Of a stretch of 64,000 bases of DNA, positions 34,961 through 43,306 are shown piece after piece. Each line of letters starts with the position of its first letter. Position 1 is the first letter of the stretch. Both the position numbers and the translations under genes were made by a program. Origin of the DNA: JBCDHN01 sp965224535 (lineage in GTDB: Bacteria > Verrucomicrobiota > Verrucomicrobiia > Verrucomicrobiales > DEV007); the NCBI GenBank assembly GCA_965224535.1, contig CBDCZR010000005.1, forward strand, positions 372,001 to 436,000. The letters are read 5' to 3'. Below the pieces are notes generated by a model. That model ran no database searches. It was not told where the DNA came from and saw only the letters and a list, made by a program, of their open reading frames with translations.

Positions 34961-36145
34961 ATGGCTAAGGAAGCATTCAAACGAGATAAACCGCACGTGA
35001 ACGTGGGAACCATCGGTCACGTGGACCACGGCAAAACCACCCTCACGGCGGCAATTTGCCACACCCTGGCGGAAAAAGGTTTCGCGGAGAAAAAAGACTA
35101 CGATGAAATCGATGCTGCGCCGGAGGAAAAAGAACGCGGGATCACCATCTCAACCGCTCACGTGGAATACCAGACCGATAACCGCCACTACGCTCACGTG
35201 GACTGTCCCGGTCACGCTGACTACGTGAAAAACATGATCACCGGGGCCGCCCAGATGGACGGCGCCATTTTGGTGGTCAGCGCTGCGGATGGCCCCATGC
35301 CGCAAACTCGCGAGCACATCCTGCTGGCCCGTCAGGTTGGCGTGCCCGCCATCGTCGTCTTCCTCAACAAGGTCGACCAGGTCGATGACGAGGAGTTGCT
35401 TGAGCTGGTGGAGATCGAAATTCGCGATTTGCTCAGCCAGTACGAGTTTCCCGGCGACGACATTCCCGTGGTGATGGGTTCCGCGCTCAAAGCCATGGAG
35501 GGAGACGCCGCTCAAAAGGAAAACATCGCCAAATTGATGCAGGCGGTGGACGATTACATCCCCGAGCCGGATCGCCCCGTGGATCAGGACTTCTTGATGC
35601 CGGTCGAAGACGTGTTTTCGATTGAAGGCCGTGGAACGGTCGCCACCGGGCGTGTCGAGCGCGGCATCGTCAAGAAGATGGAAGAGGTCGAAATCGTGGG
35701 AATTCGCGATACGCAGAAAACCACGGTCACGGACATCGAGATGTTCCGCAAGTTGCTGGACGAAGGCCGCGCCGGCGACAACGTCGGCCTGCTGCTTCGC
35801 GGCACGAAGAAGGACGAAATCGAGCGCGGTCAGGTCATCGCCAAGCCGGGCTCAATCACCCCGCACAAGAAATTCAAGGCCCAGGTTTACGTCCTCAGCA
35901 AAGACGAGGGCGGACGCCACACCCCGTTTTTCAGCAACTATCGCCCGCAATTCTATTTCCGGACCACGGACGTGACCGGCAGCATCAAGCTGCCCGACGG
36001 TGTGGAAATGGTCATGCCGGGTGACGACGTTGAGATGGAAGTCGAGCTGATTACGCCCATCGCCATGGAAAAAACCATCCGTTTCGCTATTCGCGAAGGT
36101 GGCCGCACCGTTGGCGCCGGACGTGTGGCTGACATTCTGGATTGA
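34961..36145 (+). CDS. tuf: translation elongation factor Tu
   Basis: 394 residues, standard length. GTPase motifs GHVDHGKT (P-loop), the switch I/II region with GITISTAHVEYQT and DCPGHADY, NKVD, and SALKAMEG. Domains 2 and 3 follow, with GRGTVATGRVERG and RPQFYFRTTDVTGSI. It delivers aminoacyl-tRNA to the ribosome. It follows tRNA-Thr and precedes tRNA-Trp, secE and nusG, the classical order. Confidence 0.99.
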   Translation: MAKEAFKRDKPHVNVGTIGHVDHGKTTLTAAICHTLAEKGFAEKKDYDEIDAAPEEKERGITISTAHVEYQTDNRHYAHVDCPGHADYVKNMITGAAQMDGAILVVSAADGPMPQTREHILLARQVGVPAIVVFLNKVDQVDDEELLELVEIEIRDLLSQYEFPGDDIPVVMGSALKAMEGDAAQKENIAKLMQAVDDYIPEPDRPVDQDFLMPVEDVFSIEGRGTVATGRVERGIVKKMEEVEIVGIRDTQKTTVTDIEMFRKLLDEGRAGDNVGLLLRGTKKDEIERGQVIAKPGSITPHKKFKAQVYVLSKDEGGRHTPFFSNYRPQFYFRTTDVTGSIKLPDGVEMVMPGDDVEMEVELITPIAMEKTIRFAIREGGRTVGAGRVADILD

Positions 36146-36168
36146 TCCCGGCTTTTTCGGGATTTTTT
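36145..36168 (+). terminator. intrinsic terminator or attenuator after tuf
   Basis: ATCCCG (36145-36150) and CGGGAT (36158-36163) form a 6-bp stem with a 7-nt loop, followed by TTTTT. It starts at the last base of the tuf stop codon, so it may separate tuf from the downstream tRNA-Trp-secE-nusG unit, at least in part. Confidence 0.7.
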
Positions 36169-36322
36169 CCGAAATTTTACCTCCAAACCCAAATTTGCGC
36201 GAAGCGCGGTGGGATGGCCCACCGCGCTCGCTGAATCTAGAGACTAACAAAATTGAACCCCGAACGAGAGCGTGCTACCTTACCGCGCTCTCTCGCTTGA
36301 AACTGTTGAAACCGTGATTTTT

Positions 36323-36395
36323 AGGGCAGTAGCTCAATTGGTAGAGTAGCGGTCTCCAAAACCGTTGGTTGTGGGTTCGAGTCCCGCCTGCCCTG
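36323..36395 (+). tRNA. tRNA-Trp (CCA)
   Basis: Acceptor AGGGCAG/CTGCCCT, D-arm AGCTCAATTGGTAGAGT, anticodon arm GCGGTCTCCAAAACCGT with anticodon CCA, and T-arm GTGGGTTCGAGTCCCGC. CCA tail not encoded. It sits between tuf and secE as in many bacteria. Confidence 0.97.
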
Positions 36396-36432
36396 CTCCA
36401 AAAAAAATCACCCCCAAACAAACCGAGAGACG

Positions 36433-36669
36433 ATGATTCGCAGCATCCAAAAATACGTTGGCGAAGTCAAAACCGAGCTTTACAAGGCCACCTGGCCCTG
36501 GGACCCGAAGGAAAAGGGCGTGAAGAGGTACAAGGAGCTGATTGACTCCACCATCGTCGTGCTCATCGCCATGATTCTGCTGGGCGGCTACGTTGCCTTC
36601 GGTGATTTGGTGCTGATCAACGTCATGAAGCTGCTAACCCGTGAAATTGGCGGGGGCGATGTGGGTTAG
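36433..36669 (+). CDS. secE: preprotein translocase subunit SecE
   Basis: 78 residues with the single-helix short form: the amphipathic KYVGEVKTELYKATWPWDPK segment, then one membrane helix IVVLIAMILLGGYVAFGDLVL. It stabilises the SecYEG channel. It is 37 bp after tRNA-Trp and 42 bp before nusG. Confidence 0.95.
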   Translation: MIRSIQKYVGEVKTELYKATWPWDPKEKGVKRYKELIDSTIVVLIAMILLGGYVAFGDLVLINVMKLLTREIGGGDVG

Positions 36670-36711
36670 CCTGAAATCACGAAGCCGAAAACCAACGAAC
36701 CTCCCAACATC

Positions 36712-37287
36712 ATGCCGCTCGTCCCAGCCCCAGAAGATCAATGGTATGTGATCCACGTTTTGTCCGGCCAGGAGCAAAAGGTGTGCGATAGCCTGAACCG
36801 CCGGATCGAGACTGAGGAGATGTCCGACGTCATTTTCCAGGTTTTGGTGCCCACCGAGCGCGTTTCCGAGGTGAAAAAAGGCAAAAAAACGGAGTCGAGC
36901 CGAAAATTCTACCCCGGTTACATCATCGTCAACATGCATCTTTACGACGGCGATTTTAACAACATGGTGGACCGAACCTGGTACTTCATCCAGGAAACGC
37001 CGGGCGTGATCAATTTTGCCGGCGGCAAGGACAAACCCTTCCCCATGCGGCGCGCGGAAGTGGATCAAATGAAGGCCCAAATCGCCGCGAGCGAGGAAGG
37101 CAGCGTGCCCAAGGTGCAGTACGAAATCGGTGAGACGGTAAAAGTCGCCGACGGTCCTTTTGAGAGCCAAAACGGCACGGTGGAGGAAATCGACCTGGAA
37201 AAGGGAAAACTTCGGGTCACCGTCGAGGTTTTTGGCCGGCCCACGCCGGTGGAACTGGAATTTTGGCAAGTTGAGCGCATTCAGTAA
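36712..37287 (+). CDS. nusG: transcription termination/antitermination factor NusG
   Basis: 191 residues. NGN domain starting WYVIHVLSGQEQKVCDSL, with FYPGYIIVNM and WYFIQETPGVINF; C-terminal KOW domain with VKVADGPFESQNGTVEEID. It links RNA polymerase to Rho or to the ribosome. The gene lies within the secE-nusG-rplKAJL run. Confidence 0.98.
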   Translation: MPLVPAPEDQWYVIHVLSGQEQKVCDSLNRRIETEEMSDVIFQVLVPTERVSEVKKGKKTESSRKFYPGYIIVNMHLYDGDFNNMVDRTWYFIQETPGVINFAGGKDKPFPMRRAEVDQMKAQIAASEEGSVPKVQYEIGETVKVADGPFESQNGTVEEIDLEKGKLRVTVEVFGRPTPVELEFWQVERIQ

Positions 37288-37329
37288 GCCGCTGGCAAGA
37301 AAATCGAACGTTTTACGCAACCCAAACAT

Positions 37330-37755
37330 ATGGCCAAAGAAGTCACCCAAGTCATCAAGCTGCAAATTCAGGCCGGACAAGCCAATCCGTCGCCCCCGGT
37401 CGGCCCGGCGCTCGGTCAGGCGGGTTTGAACATCATGGGCTTTTGCCAGGAGTTCAACGCCGCGACTCAAGCGCAATCCGGAAACCTGCTCCCGACGGTC
37501 ATCACCGTCTACAAGGACAAAACGTTCTCCTTCGTCACCAAGCAGCCGCCGGCCGCCGTTCTCCTGAAAAAAGCGGCCAACATCGCCTCGGGATCCGGCG
37601 AGCCGCACAAGAACAAGGTCGGCAAATTGACGAAAGCCCAGCTCATGGAGGTGGTGAAGCAGAAAATGGACGACCTGAATGCCCACGACGAAGAAGCCGC
37701 CGCAAAAATCCTCGCCGGCACGGCCCGGCAGATGGGAATCGAGATCGAAGACTGA
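37330..37755 (+). CDS. rplK: 50S ribosomal protein L11
   Basis: 141 residues, normal. IKLQIQAGQANPSPPVGPAL with the invariant proline-rich N-domain motif, FCQEFNAATQ, and a C-terminal RNA-binding domain with KNKVGKLTKAQLMEV and ILAGTARQMGIEIE. It is part of the GTPase-associated centre. It lies 42 bp downstream of nusG. Confidence 0.99.
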   Translation: MAKEVTQVIKLQIQAGQANPSPPVGPALGQAGLNIMGFCQEFNAATQAQSGNLLPTVITVYKDKTFSFVTKQPPAAVLLKKAANIASGSGEPHKNKVGKLTKAQLMEVVKQKMDDLNAHDEEAAAKILAGTARQMGIEIED

Positions 37756-37819
37756 CCGGCGCCGATTTTCAACCCAAACGCAGGAGAGTCGCCAGATTCG
37801 CCCGTACTGCACCAAAAAC

Positions 37820-38527
37820 ATGCCCAAAAAACGTAGCAAACGATACCAGAAAGCCGCCAAACTGGTGGACGCCAAAAAACTTTACGCCCTGACCGAAGCC
37901 ATCGGGGTCATCAAGAAGTTTCCCCCGCCAAAGTTCGACCAAAGCGTGACGGTGAGCTTCAATCTGGGCGTCGATCCCAAAAAATCCGACCAAATGGTCC
38001 GCGGAACCTGCGCATTGCCGCATGGCAGCGGCAGGGAAGTGCGGGTCGCCGTTTTTGCCGAAGGTCAGGCCGCGATCGCCGCCAAAAATGAAGGAGCCGA
38101 GCACGTGGGATATGAAGACCTGATCAAAAAAGTGCGCGACGGTTTCACCGATTTCGACGTTGCCATCGCCACCCCTGCCGCCATGGCCGAGGTGCGCAAA
38201 CTGGGCCGCGTTCTCGGTCCCCGCGGCCTCATGCCCAACCCCAAGACGGGGACGGTCACCGACGATACCGCCGGCGCCATCAAAGAGGTGAAAGCGGGCC
38301 GGGTTGACTTCAAAATCGACCGCAACTCCAATGTTTCCGTCCCGGTGGGAAGAGTTTCCTTTGAACCCGGGCAATTGGAAGACAATGCCAAGGCCGCGAT
38401 CGACGCGGTAGCCGGCGCGCGGCCCGCTTCGGCCAAAGGCGCCTACATTGAGTCCATCACCCTCGCGGCGACCATGTCACCCCCGGTCAAAGTCGATTCC
38501 AGCGGCTTGGTGAAAGCCGTCGCCTGA
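37820..38527 (+). CDS. rplA: 50S ribosomal protein L1
   Basis: 235 residues from ATG 37820. An upstream in-frame ATG at 37679 lies inside rplK and is rejected. MPKKRSKRYQKAAKLVDA opens the protein, and the L1 signature GPRGLMPNPKTGTV with DDTAGAIKEVKAGRV is intact. It forms the L1 stalk and is usually the autogenous repressor of the L11 operon. Confidence 0.98.
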   Translation: MPKKRSKRYQKAAKLVDAKKLYALTEAIGVIKKFPPPKFDQSVTVSFNLGVDPKKSDQMVRGTCALPHGSGREVRVAVFAEGQAAIAAKNEGAEHVGYEDLIKKVRDGFTDFDVAIATPAAMAEVRKLGRVLGPRGLMPNPKTGTVTDDTAGAIKEVKAGRVDFKIDRNSNVSVPVGRVSFEPGQLEDNAKAAIDAVAGARPASAKGAYIESITLAATMSPPVKVDSSGLVKAVA

Positions 38528-38556
38528 CAACAGCACCAATTTTTATCCCAGCAACG

Positions 38557-39105
38557 ATGAGTGACACCAAAACAGCGGAAAAAGCAGCCCGGAATCCGGA
38601 CAAAACCACGATCATCGACGCCATTCTCGCGGACATCAACAATTCGCCGTTTGTGATCGTAACCGAGTACGGCGGCATCACCGTGGACGAATTCGGCGAA
38701 CTGCGAAAGCGGCTTCGTCAGGCCGGATCGAAGTGCCAGGTCGCGAAAAACACCTTCTTGCGGGAAGCCCTGCGAGGCGCCGAAGCGCCCGGTGAAATCG
38801 AAGAGAGCCTCAACGGTCAAACCGCGATCGTAACCGGCGATCAGGATATTTGCGCCGCGGCCAAGATTTTGAAGGAATTTGCCAAAGAATTCGAAAAACC
38901 GGCGGTCAAATCCGGCATTCTCGACGGCAAATTCATCAGCGAAGCCGAAATTCAGGGCTTGGCCGAACTTCCGCCGCGGCCCGTGTTGCTCGCGCAACTT
39001 TTGGGCGTGTTGCAAGCGCCTGGCTCCAAGCTGGTTCGCACCCTCAACGAGCCCGGAGCCTCCTTGGCGCGTCTTTTGCAAGCCAAAGCAAGCAAGGACG
39101 AATAG
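38557..39105 (+). CDS. rplJ: 50S ribosomal protein L10
   Basis: 182 residues. N-terminal rRNA-binding domain (TTIIDAILADINNSPFVIVT, LRKRLRQAGSKCQVAKNTFL) and a C-terminal helix that carries L7/L12 dimers (PGSKLVRTLNEPGASLARLL). It is the base of the stalk. It follows rplA by 29 bp. Confidence 0.97.
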   Translation: MSDTKTAEKAARNPDKTTIIDAILADINNSPFVIVTEYGGITVDEFGELRKRLRQAGSKCQVAKNTFLREALRGAEAPGEIEESLNGQTAIVTGDQDICAAAKILKEFAKEFEKPAVKSGILDGKFISEAEIQGLAELPPRPVLLAQLLGVLQAPGSKLVRTLNEPGASLARLLQAKASKDE

Positions 39106-39259
39106 CTGGCGGCAGACGACCGATGACCCATCCCAATTTGATCCGATAACCTGGAAAACCCGGGTTTGAAACTAACCACAAAAGGTTCCTTGTCGGGCCC
39201 GCGGCGGCGGGACTGAAACGGCGGGACGCTTCCCGCTACGGCGATACCGCAAGCAAAAA
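39106..39259 (+). other. rplJ-rplL intergenic leader with hairpins
   Basis: 154 bp without a gene. It contains the palindrome AAACCCGGGTTT and a REP-like hairpin GCGGGA-CGCT-TCCCGC (39221-39236) just before rplL. The structure could tune the higher dose of L7/L12 relative to L10, or be a dispersed repeat; no T-tract follows the hairpins. Confidence 0.45.
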
Positions 39260-39649
39260 ATGGCTGACCTAAACAAAATCAAAGACGAGCTGAACAAGCT
39301 CACCATCCTGGAAGTGGCCGAACTGGTCAAAACCCTCGAAGATGAATGGGGCGTAAGCGCCGCTGCACCCGTCACTGCCGTTGCAGCGCCTGGCGGAGGC
39401 GGCGGAGATGCCGGTGGAGCCCCCGCCGAAGAAAAAACCGACTTCGACATCGTGTTGGAGAGCTTCGGCGACAACAAAATTGCCGTCATCAAGGAGGTCC
39501 GCGGCGCCGTTCCCGGCCTTGGCCTTGCCGACGCCAAAAAAATGGTCGAAGGCGCTCCTTCCACCCTGCGCGAAGGCGTTCCCAAGGAAGAAGCCGAGGA
39601 AATCAAGAAAAAGCTGGAGGAGGCTGGAGGCAAAATTACGCTCAAGTAG
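39260..39649 (+). CDS. rplL: 50S ribosomal protein L7/L12
   Basis: 129 residues. N-terminal dimerisation helices (LNKLTILEVAELVKTLED), an Ala/Gly-rich hinge (~35-60), and the C-terminal factor-binding domain (EKTDFDIVLESFGDNKIAVI, GLGLADAKKMVEGAPSTLRE). Last gene of the ribosomal run; rpoB, normally next, is absent. Confidence 0.98.
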   Translation: MADLNKIKDELNKLTILEVAELVKTLEDEWGVSAAAPVTAVAAPGGGGGDAGGAPAEEKTDFDIVLESFGDNKIAVIKEVRGAVPGLGLADAKKMVEGAPSTLREGVPKEEAEEIKKKLEEAGGKITLK

Positions 39650-39694
39650 GCCTGCCCCCAAATCGATCCGAAATTTAGGCATTTCGCCGAAAAT

Positions 39695-39745
39695 CTGCCC
39701 CGTGGTGTCGAAGCGCAAAGCCGATTGCCACGGGGCAGTTTCGTT
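39695..39745 (+). terminator. intrinsic terminator downstream of rplL
   Basis: Perfect 11-bp inverted repeat CTGCCCCGTGG (39695-39705) / CCACGGGGCAG (39728-39738) followed by TTTCGTTT. It closes the rplKAJL unit and supports real separation from any rpoBC operon. Confidence 0.85.
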
Positions 39746-39828
39746 TCTGGCGAGGGAACGCGGCACGGCAGGACCCGCTGGACCCGGCCGGGCTGGAATT
39801 TGCCGGCGCAAGTGCTAACCTGCTCCCC

Positions 39829-40542
39829 ATGATCGAAGCGCTCGACAACATTGGAGCCCAACCCGCGCCGCCGGAGCTCGATCGGCCCGGGTGGATTCCC
39901 GACCACATTACCGCGAACTGGGACCCCTCACCTTATGCCTATCAAACGGAGCAAGAACTCATGCCCCAAGGAAAACTCCACAACCGATTGATGCGAATAG
40001 TCGAACAGGTTCTCGAACCCCACTTGGAAGAACGCGGCATCGCGCTGTGGACCGATTTGTTTGTGATCTATCGGGATGCGAAGGGCGTTTCTCGGCGATT
40101 TGCGCCGGATTTGATGCCCGCCGAAGGCAAATTGGCGGAATCTTCGTGGAATCTCGATCGGATGTCAGTTCCGGCTCTCACCGGTGAGGTCACTTCGCCA
40201 GACAGCCGCGAAAAGGATTTGAATGTCAAACGCAAGCTATGCCGCAAGTTGGGAATTCCAGCCTATTTGGTGATCGACGGCCTGGACGAGGTCGGAAACG
40301 AGACGGGCGAAATTCGGATTCGCCTCTGGCGAAAAGGCCGCGAACAAAAGCCGGATCGCTCCGGGTTTTTGAACATCCCGGAACTGCATGTGAGGGTGAA
40401 ACCGCTGGATGGCACGCTAGTTTTCTATGACCCCGACACGCTTCAGCCGCTGAAAGCGCCCAAGGAAATAAAGGCAGAATTGGCCGAAAAAGACGCCCTG
40501 ATCCGCGAACTCCAAGCCAAATTGCGCGCCAAGGAAGGCTGA
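39829..40542 (+). CDS. Uma2-family (DUF820) putative PD-(D/E)XK endonuclease
   Basis: 237 residues. The Uma2 core shows an N-terminal GKLHNRLMRIVEQVLEPHL helix, FAPDLMP (catalytic Asp), EVTSPDSREKDLNVKRKLCRKL (the E-x-K-like part), and IPAYLVIDGL. A C-terminal charged coiled coil (KEIKAELAEKDALIRELQAK) extends it. The family is widespread in cyanobacteria and PVC bacteria, often in multiple copies, with a proposed but poorly established nuclease role. It is followed at 10 bp by folK and probably co-transcribed. Confidence 0.88.
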   Translation: MIEALDNIGAQPAPPELDRPGWIPDHITANWDPSPYAYQTEQELMPQGKLHNRLMRIVEQVLEPHLEERGIALWTDLFVIYRDAKGVSRRFAPDLMPAEGKLAESSWNLDRMSVPALTGEVTSPDSREKDLNVKRKLCRKLGIPAYLVIDGLDEVGNETGEIRIRLWRKGREQKPDRSGFLNIPELHVRVKPLDGTLVFYDPDTLQPLKAPKEIKAELAEKDALIRELQAKLRAKEG

Positions 40543-40551
40543 CCGACCAAA

Positions 40552-41049
40552 ATGCGCGCTGGTTTCGCCTTAGGCTCGAATCTTGGAGACCGCTTGGCCA
40601 ATCTCAAGCTGGGCCGCGATCGATTGTGCGAGCGTTTGGATGATTCCGACCCGCTTTGTGCCGGAATTTACGAAACCCAGCCGGTCGATTGCCCCGACGG
40701 CTCGCAACCTTTCCTCAACACCGTCATCGAACTGGAAACCAGCTCGGAGCCCGAGGGCTTGCTCGCGATCAGCCAGGCGATCGAAGTCGCCGCTGGCCGA
40801 AAACCCGGCAACGTGCTCAACGCGCCGCGCGAGCTGGACATCGACATCCTCTACCTGGGCGACAAGACGGTAGAAACTCCGCTTTTGCGCATTCCGCACC
40901 CTCGTCTGCACGAACGCCGCTTCGTCCTTACGCCGCTGGCGGAAATCCGACCAAACCTGGAAATTCCGGGGTTGCCTCCCGCCGGCGATTTGCTCAAATC
41001 CCTTCCCAACGACGAACCTAAGCCAATCCTGGTCGCAACAGGCTGGTAA
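40552..41049 (+). CDS. folK: 2-amino-4-hydroxy-6-hydroxymethyldihydropteridine pyrophosphokinase
   Basis: 165 residues. HPPK landmarks: FALGSNLGDRLANL, ETQPVDCPDGSQPFLNTVIELET, the signature RELDIDILYLGD and IPHPRLHERRFVLTPLAEI. It transfers pyrophosphate from ATP in folate synthesis. panB starts 2 bp after its stop, so folate and pantothenate steps share a transcript. Confidence 0.97.
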   Translation: MRAGFALGSNLGDRLANLKLGRDRLCERLDDSDPLCAGIYETQPVDCPDGSQPFLNTVIELETSSEPEGLLAISQAIEVAAGRKPGNVLNAPRELDIDILYLGDKTVETPLLRIPHPRLHERRFVLTPLAEIRPNLEIPGLPPAGDLLKSLPNDEPKPILVATGW

Positions 41050-41051
41050 CC

Positions 41052-41822
41052 ATGAACACCGCCGAAAAAATTCGCAACCTGCGCCAGCACCCGATTGCCG
41101 CGCTAACCGCCTACGATTATCCCACCGCGCGTCTCGTCGATGAATCCGGTGTCGGTCTCATCCTGGTGGGCGATTCGTTAGGCATGGTGTTCGCCGGTTG
41201 CGAGGACACGACCTCCGTGACCATGGAGCAGATAATCTACCACACGCGGGTGGTGGCGCGAGGAACCAAAAACGCTCTGCTCGTCGCTGATTTGCCGTAT
41301 CGCAGCTACGAAACGCCCGAGCAGGCCGTCGCCAATTCGCGGCGATTGATCGAGGCCGGAGCCGAGGCCGTGAAGCTGGAGGGCGCAAAAGCCGTCATCG
41401 ATCAGGTCCGCGCCATTGTCGGCGAAGGCATCCCGTTGGTGGGGCACATCGGCATGCTGCCCCAGAGCGTGAAGGAAGTGAAGGGCTACAAAAAATGGGG
41501 CAAAACCGAACGCGAAATCCGCCAATTGCTCGAAGACGCCGAGCTTCTTTCCCAAGCCGGAGCCATCGCCATCGTCCTCGAAAGCATCGTGGCCGAAGTC
41601 GCCGCGCGAATCACCGCCGCGGTCGAAACGCCGACGATTGGGATCGGAGCCGGGAGCAACTGCGGCGGCCAAATCGCGGTGATTCACGACGTGATCGGCT
41701 TTTTCCCCTGGTTTTGCCCGCCGTTCGCCCGGCCCAAGGCGGATTTTGCGGAAACGCTACGCTGCGCGGTGGACGATTACGTCAACGACGTGCGAGGCTT
41801 CTCCCAAAGGGCGCAAGGCTAG
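41052..41822 (+). CDS. panB: 3-methyl-2-oxobutanoate hydroxymethyltransferase
   Basis: 256 residues. Conserved VDESGVGLILVGDSLGMV, TSVTMEQIIYHTRVVARG, LVADLPYRSYETPEQAV, EAVKLEGA, HIGMLPQS and TIGIGAGSNCGGQIAVIHD. It makes ketopantoate from alpha-ketoisovalerate with methylene-tetrahydrofolate, which ties it to the folate gene next to it. No panC is adjacent. Confidence 0.98.
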   Translation: MNTAEKIRNLRQHPIAALTAYDYPTARLVDESGVGLILVGDSLGMVFAGCEDTTSVTMEQIIYHTRVVARGTKNALLVADLPYRSYETPEQAVANSRRLIEAGAEAVKLEGAKAVIDQVRAIVGEGIPLVGHIGMLPQSVKEVKGYKKWGKTEREIRQLLEDAELLSQAGAIAIVLESIVAEVAARITAAVETPTIGIGAGSNCGGQIAVIHDVIGFFPWFCPPFARPKADFAETLRCAVDDYVNDVRGFSQRAQG

Positions 41823-41833
41823 GAATCTGTCAA

Positions 41834-43228
41834 CTACCCATCGTTTGCCGCGATTTTGCCGATCAATTCTCCGGTCGAAAAATCAAACTTCAGCTCGGTC
41901 AGCCGGGCCAACAAATCCGGGTCGCGCTCGAACAACATCCGCACCGCCTCGATGCGCTGATTGAGCACCTGCCGCTCGCCGATGGAAAGCTGCCACCACG
42001 GCCGCTGTTTGGCGAGCATTCGGCCGTAGATCGACTCCGCATCAGGTTGCCCGGGACGCGATTCCAACTCCAAAAAAACTCGCATGGGCGATGGTTGGCT
42101 TAGCAGCTTGGCCACGCGTTTTCGCGATTCTGCACCGTCGTTCCAGTGCAAAATCACCGCGGCGATGGCAGCGTCTGCGGCGGACACTTGGCCGGGCACG
42201 CCTTCCAGCTGCGTAAGCGCGCCCACCACGTTGTCCCGGCTCGGTTTCAGTTGGGCGGCGCGCATTTTCGGCGACATGGACCACATGAGCCAACGCGCCG
42301 CAAAATGCAGCTCCGCGCGGTTGATTTGCCGGCAATCCGGGTTGCAAAACCGGACGAAATCTTCGCGAAAATAGGACCATTTGCCGAATCCTTCGTTGGA
42401 GTTGCGATGCTTGGTGCTTTCCTCCAGGGAAACGATTTCGCCCGACTTTATCCGGTAGCCCAGCTTACCTTCTTCGGTTAGTCCCAGCTCCGGAAACCAG
42501 CGCTCCGGATTCGCGTAGGAATCCGCTTTCAATCCCGGATGACCGATGAGGTGGCGCATGAGCGGAATCATGTCGTTGGGCGTGTGGGCGGCCATTTGGA
42601 TGAATCCCACGGTCATCCCGGCTTTGTCGAATGCGTTGACGATCAGGTAATCGCCACCTCCCTCCGCCACGACGACCGGCATGAGAAATCGCTGCCAATC
42701 CGCATCTTTCGACTCAGGATCGACCGCAAAGTTGGGCACATCCAGGGGCACGGAGTTGGCCGCGCAGGAAAACTCGGCGGGGGCCACGTATTTGCGCGAA
42801 AGGCCGCGTTCGCCGGTCCAGCGGCGGAACCGGGTCGAGAAATCGTGGAAATCCCAGCCAACGAACGCCGGGCGCGTGGGATCGATCTCCAAATCGGCGA
42901 TGGGCGGCCCCCCAAGCCGGCGGTAATCGGCGTAGTCAAAGTGGAGCAGATAGACGTTTTCATCCTTGCCCTTGGCGGTGGGGTTGTCCTTGCTCTTCAC
43001 CCCTTTGGCCTCGCGCTCGAGGCCGCTTTTGCGCAGGTAAACCCGGCCTTCACCGCGGTAGAGCGTCTCGATCTTCCAGCTTTTGATTGGCTGATGCTCG
43101 GTGCGCAGATTGTAGCGCGGATAGTTCGGCCACTTGTAGGGCGGCAGGCTAGGGTCTTCGCCTGCCGTTCCCACGGGCCCCGTGGTGAGAGACAGGGCGA
43201 TGCAAACCGCTGCGTTGGCAGGTTTCAT
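41834..43228 (-). CDS. exported protein of unknown function, possible lysozyme-like fold
   Basis: 464 residues with a signal peptide (MKPANAAVCIALSLTTGPVGTAGE). The first ~130 residues are rich in Tyr/Arg and beta-strand-like. The centre has VVVAEGGGDYLIVNAFDKAG followed by MTVGFIQMAAHTPNDMIPLM, whose Glu-Gly-Gly, N-x-F-D and G-F-x-Q spacing recalls phage or secreted muramidase folds. The remainder is helical and ends without a membrane anchor. I do not recognise a named family; cell-wall hydrolysis is only a structural guess. It converges on panB, 11 bp away. Confidence 0.6.
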   Translation of the reverse strand: MKPANAAVCIALSLTTGPVGTAGEDPSLPPYKWPNYPRYNLRTEHQPIKSWKIETLYRGEGRVYLRKSGLEREAKGVKSKDNPTAKGKDENVYLLHFDYADYRRLGGPPIADLEIDPTRPAFVGWDFHDFSTRFRRWTGERGLSRKYVAPAEFSCAANSVPLDVPNFAVDPESKDADWQRFLMPVVVAEGGGDYLIVNAFDKAGMTVGFIQMAAHTPNDMIPLMRHLIGHPGLKADSYANPERWFPELGLTEEGKLGYRIKSGEIVSLEESTKHRNSNEGFGKWSYFREDFVRFCNPDCRQINRAELHFAARWLMWSMSPKMRAAQLKPSRDNVVGALTQLEGVPGQVSAADAAIAAVILHWNDGAESRKRVAKLLSQPSPMRVFLELESRPGQPDAESIYGRMLAKQRPWWQLSIGERQVLNQRIEAVRMLFERDPDLLARLTELKFDFSTGELIGKIAANDG

Positions 43229-43306
43229 GGCGCAAAATCGTGCGAGGGAGCAAAACGGGTATCGAGCTTCCCCGCCGCTGTCCAGAAACTTTGCCAGATT
43301 TCGGCG

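Noticed and set aside
36634..37875. 413-codon minus-strand frame across nusG and rplK
   Set aside because: Antisense of two certain genes; no independent features.
39221..39236. Transcription terminator between rplJ and rplL
   Set aside because: Hairpin without T-tract in an essential operon; more likely a REP-like repeat or attenuating structure.
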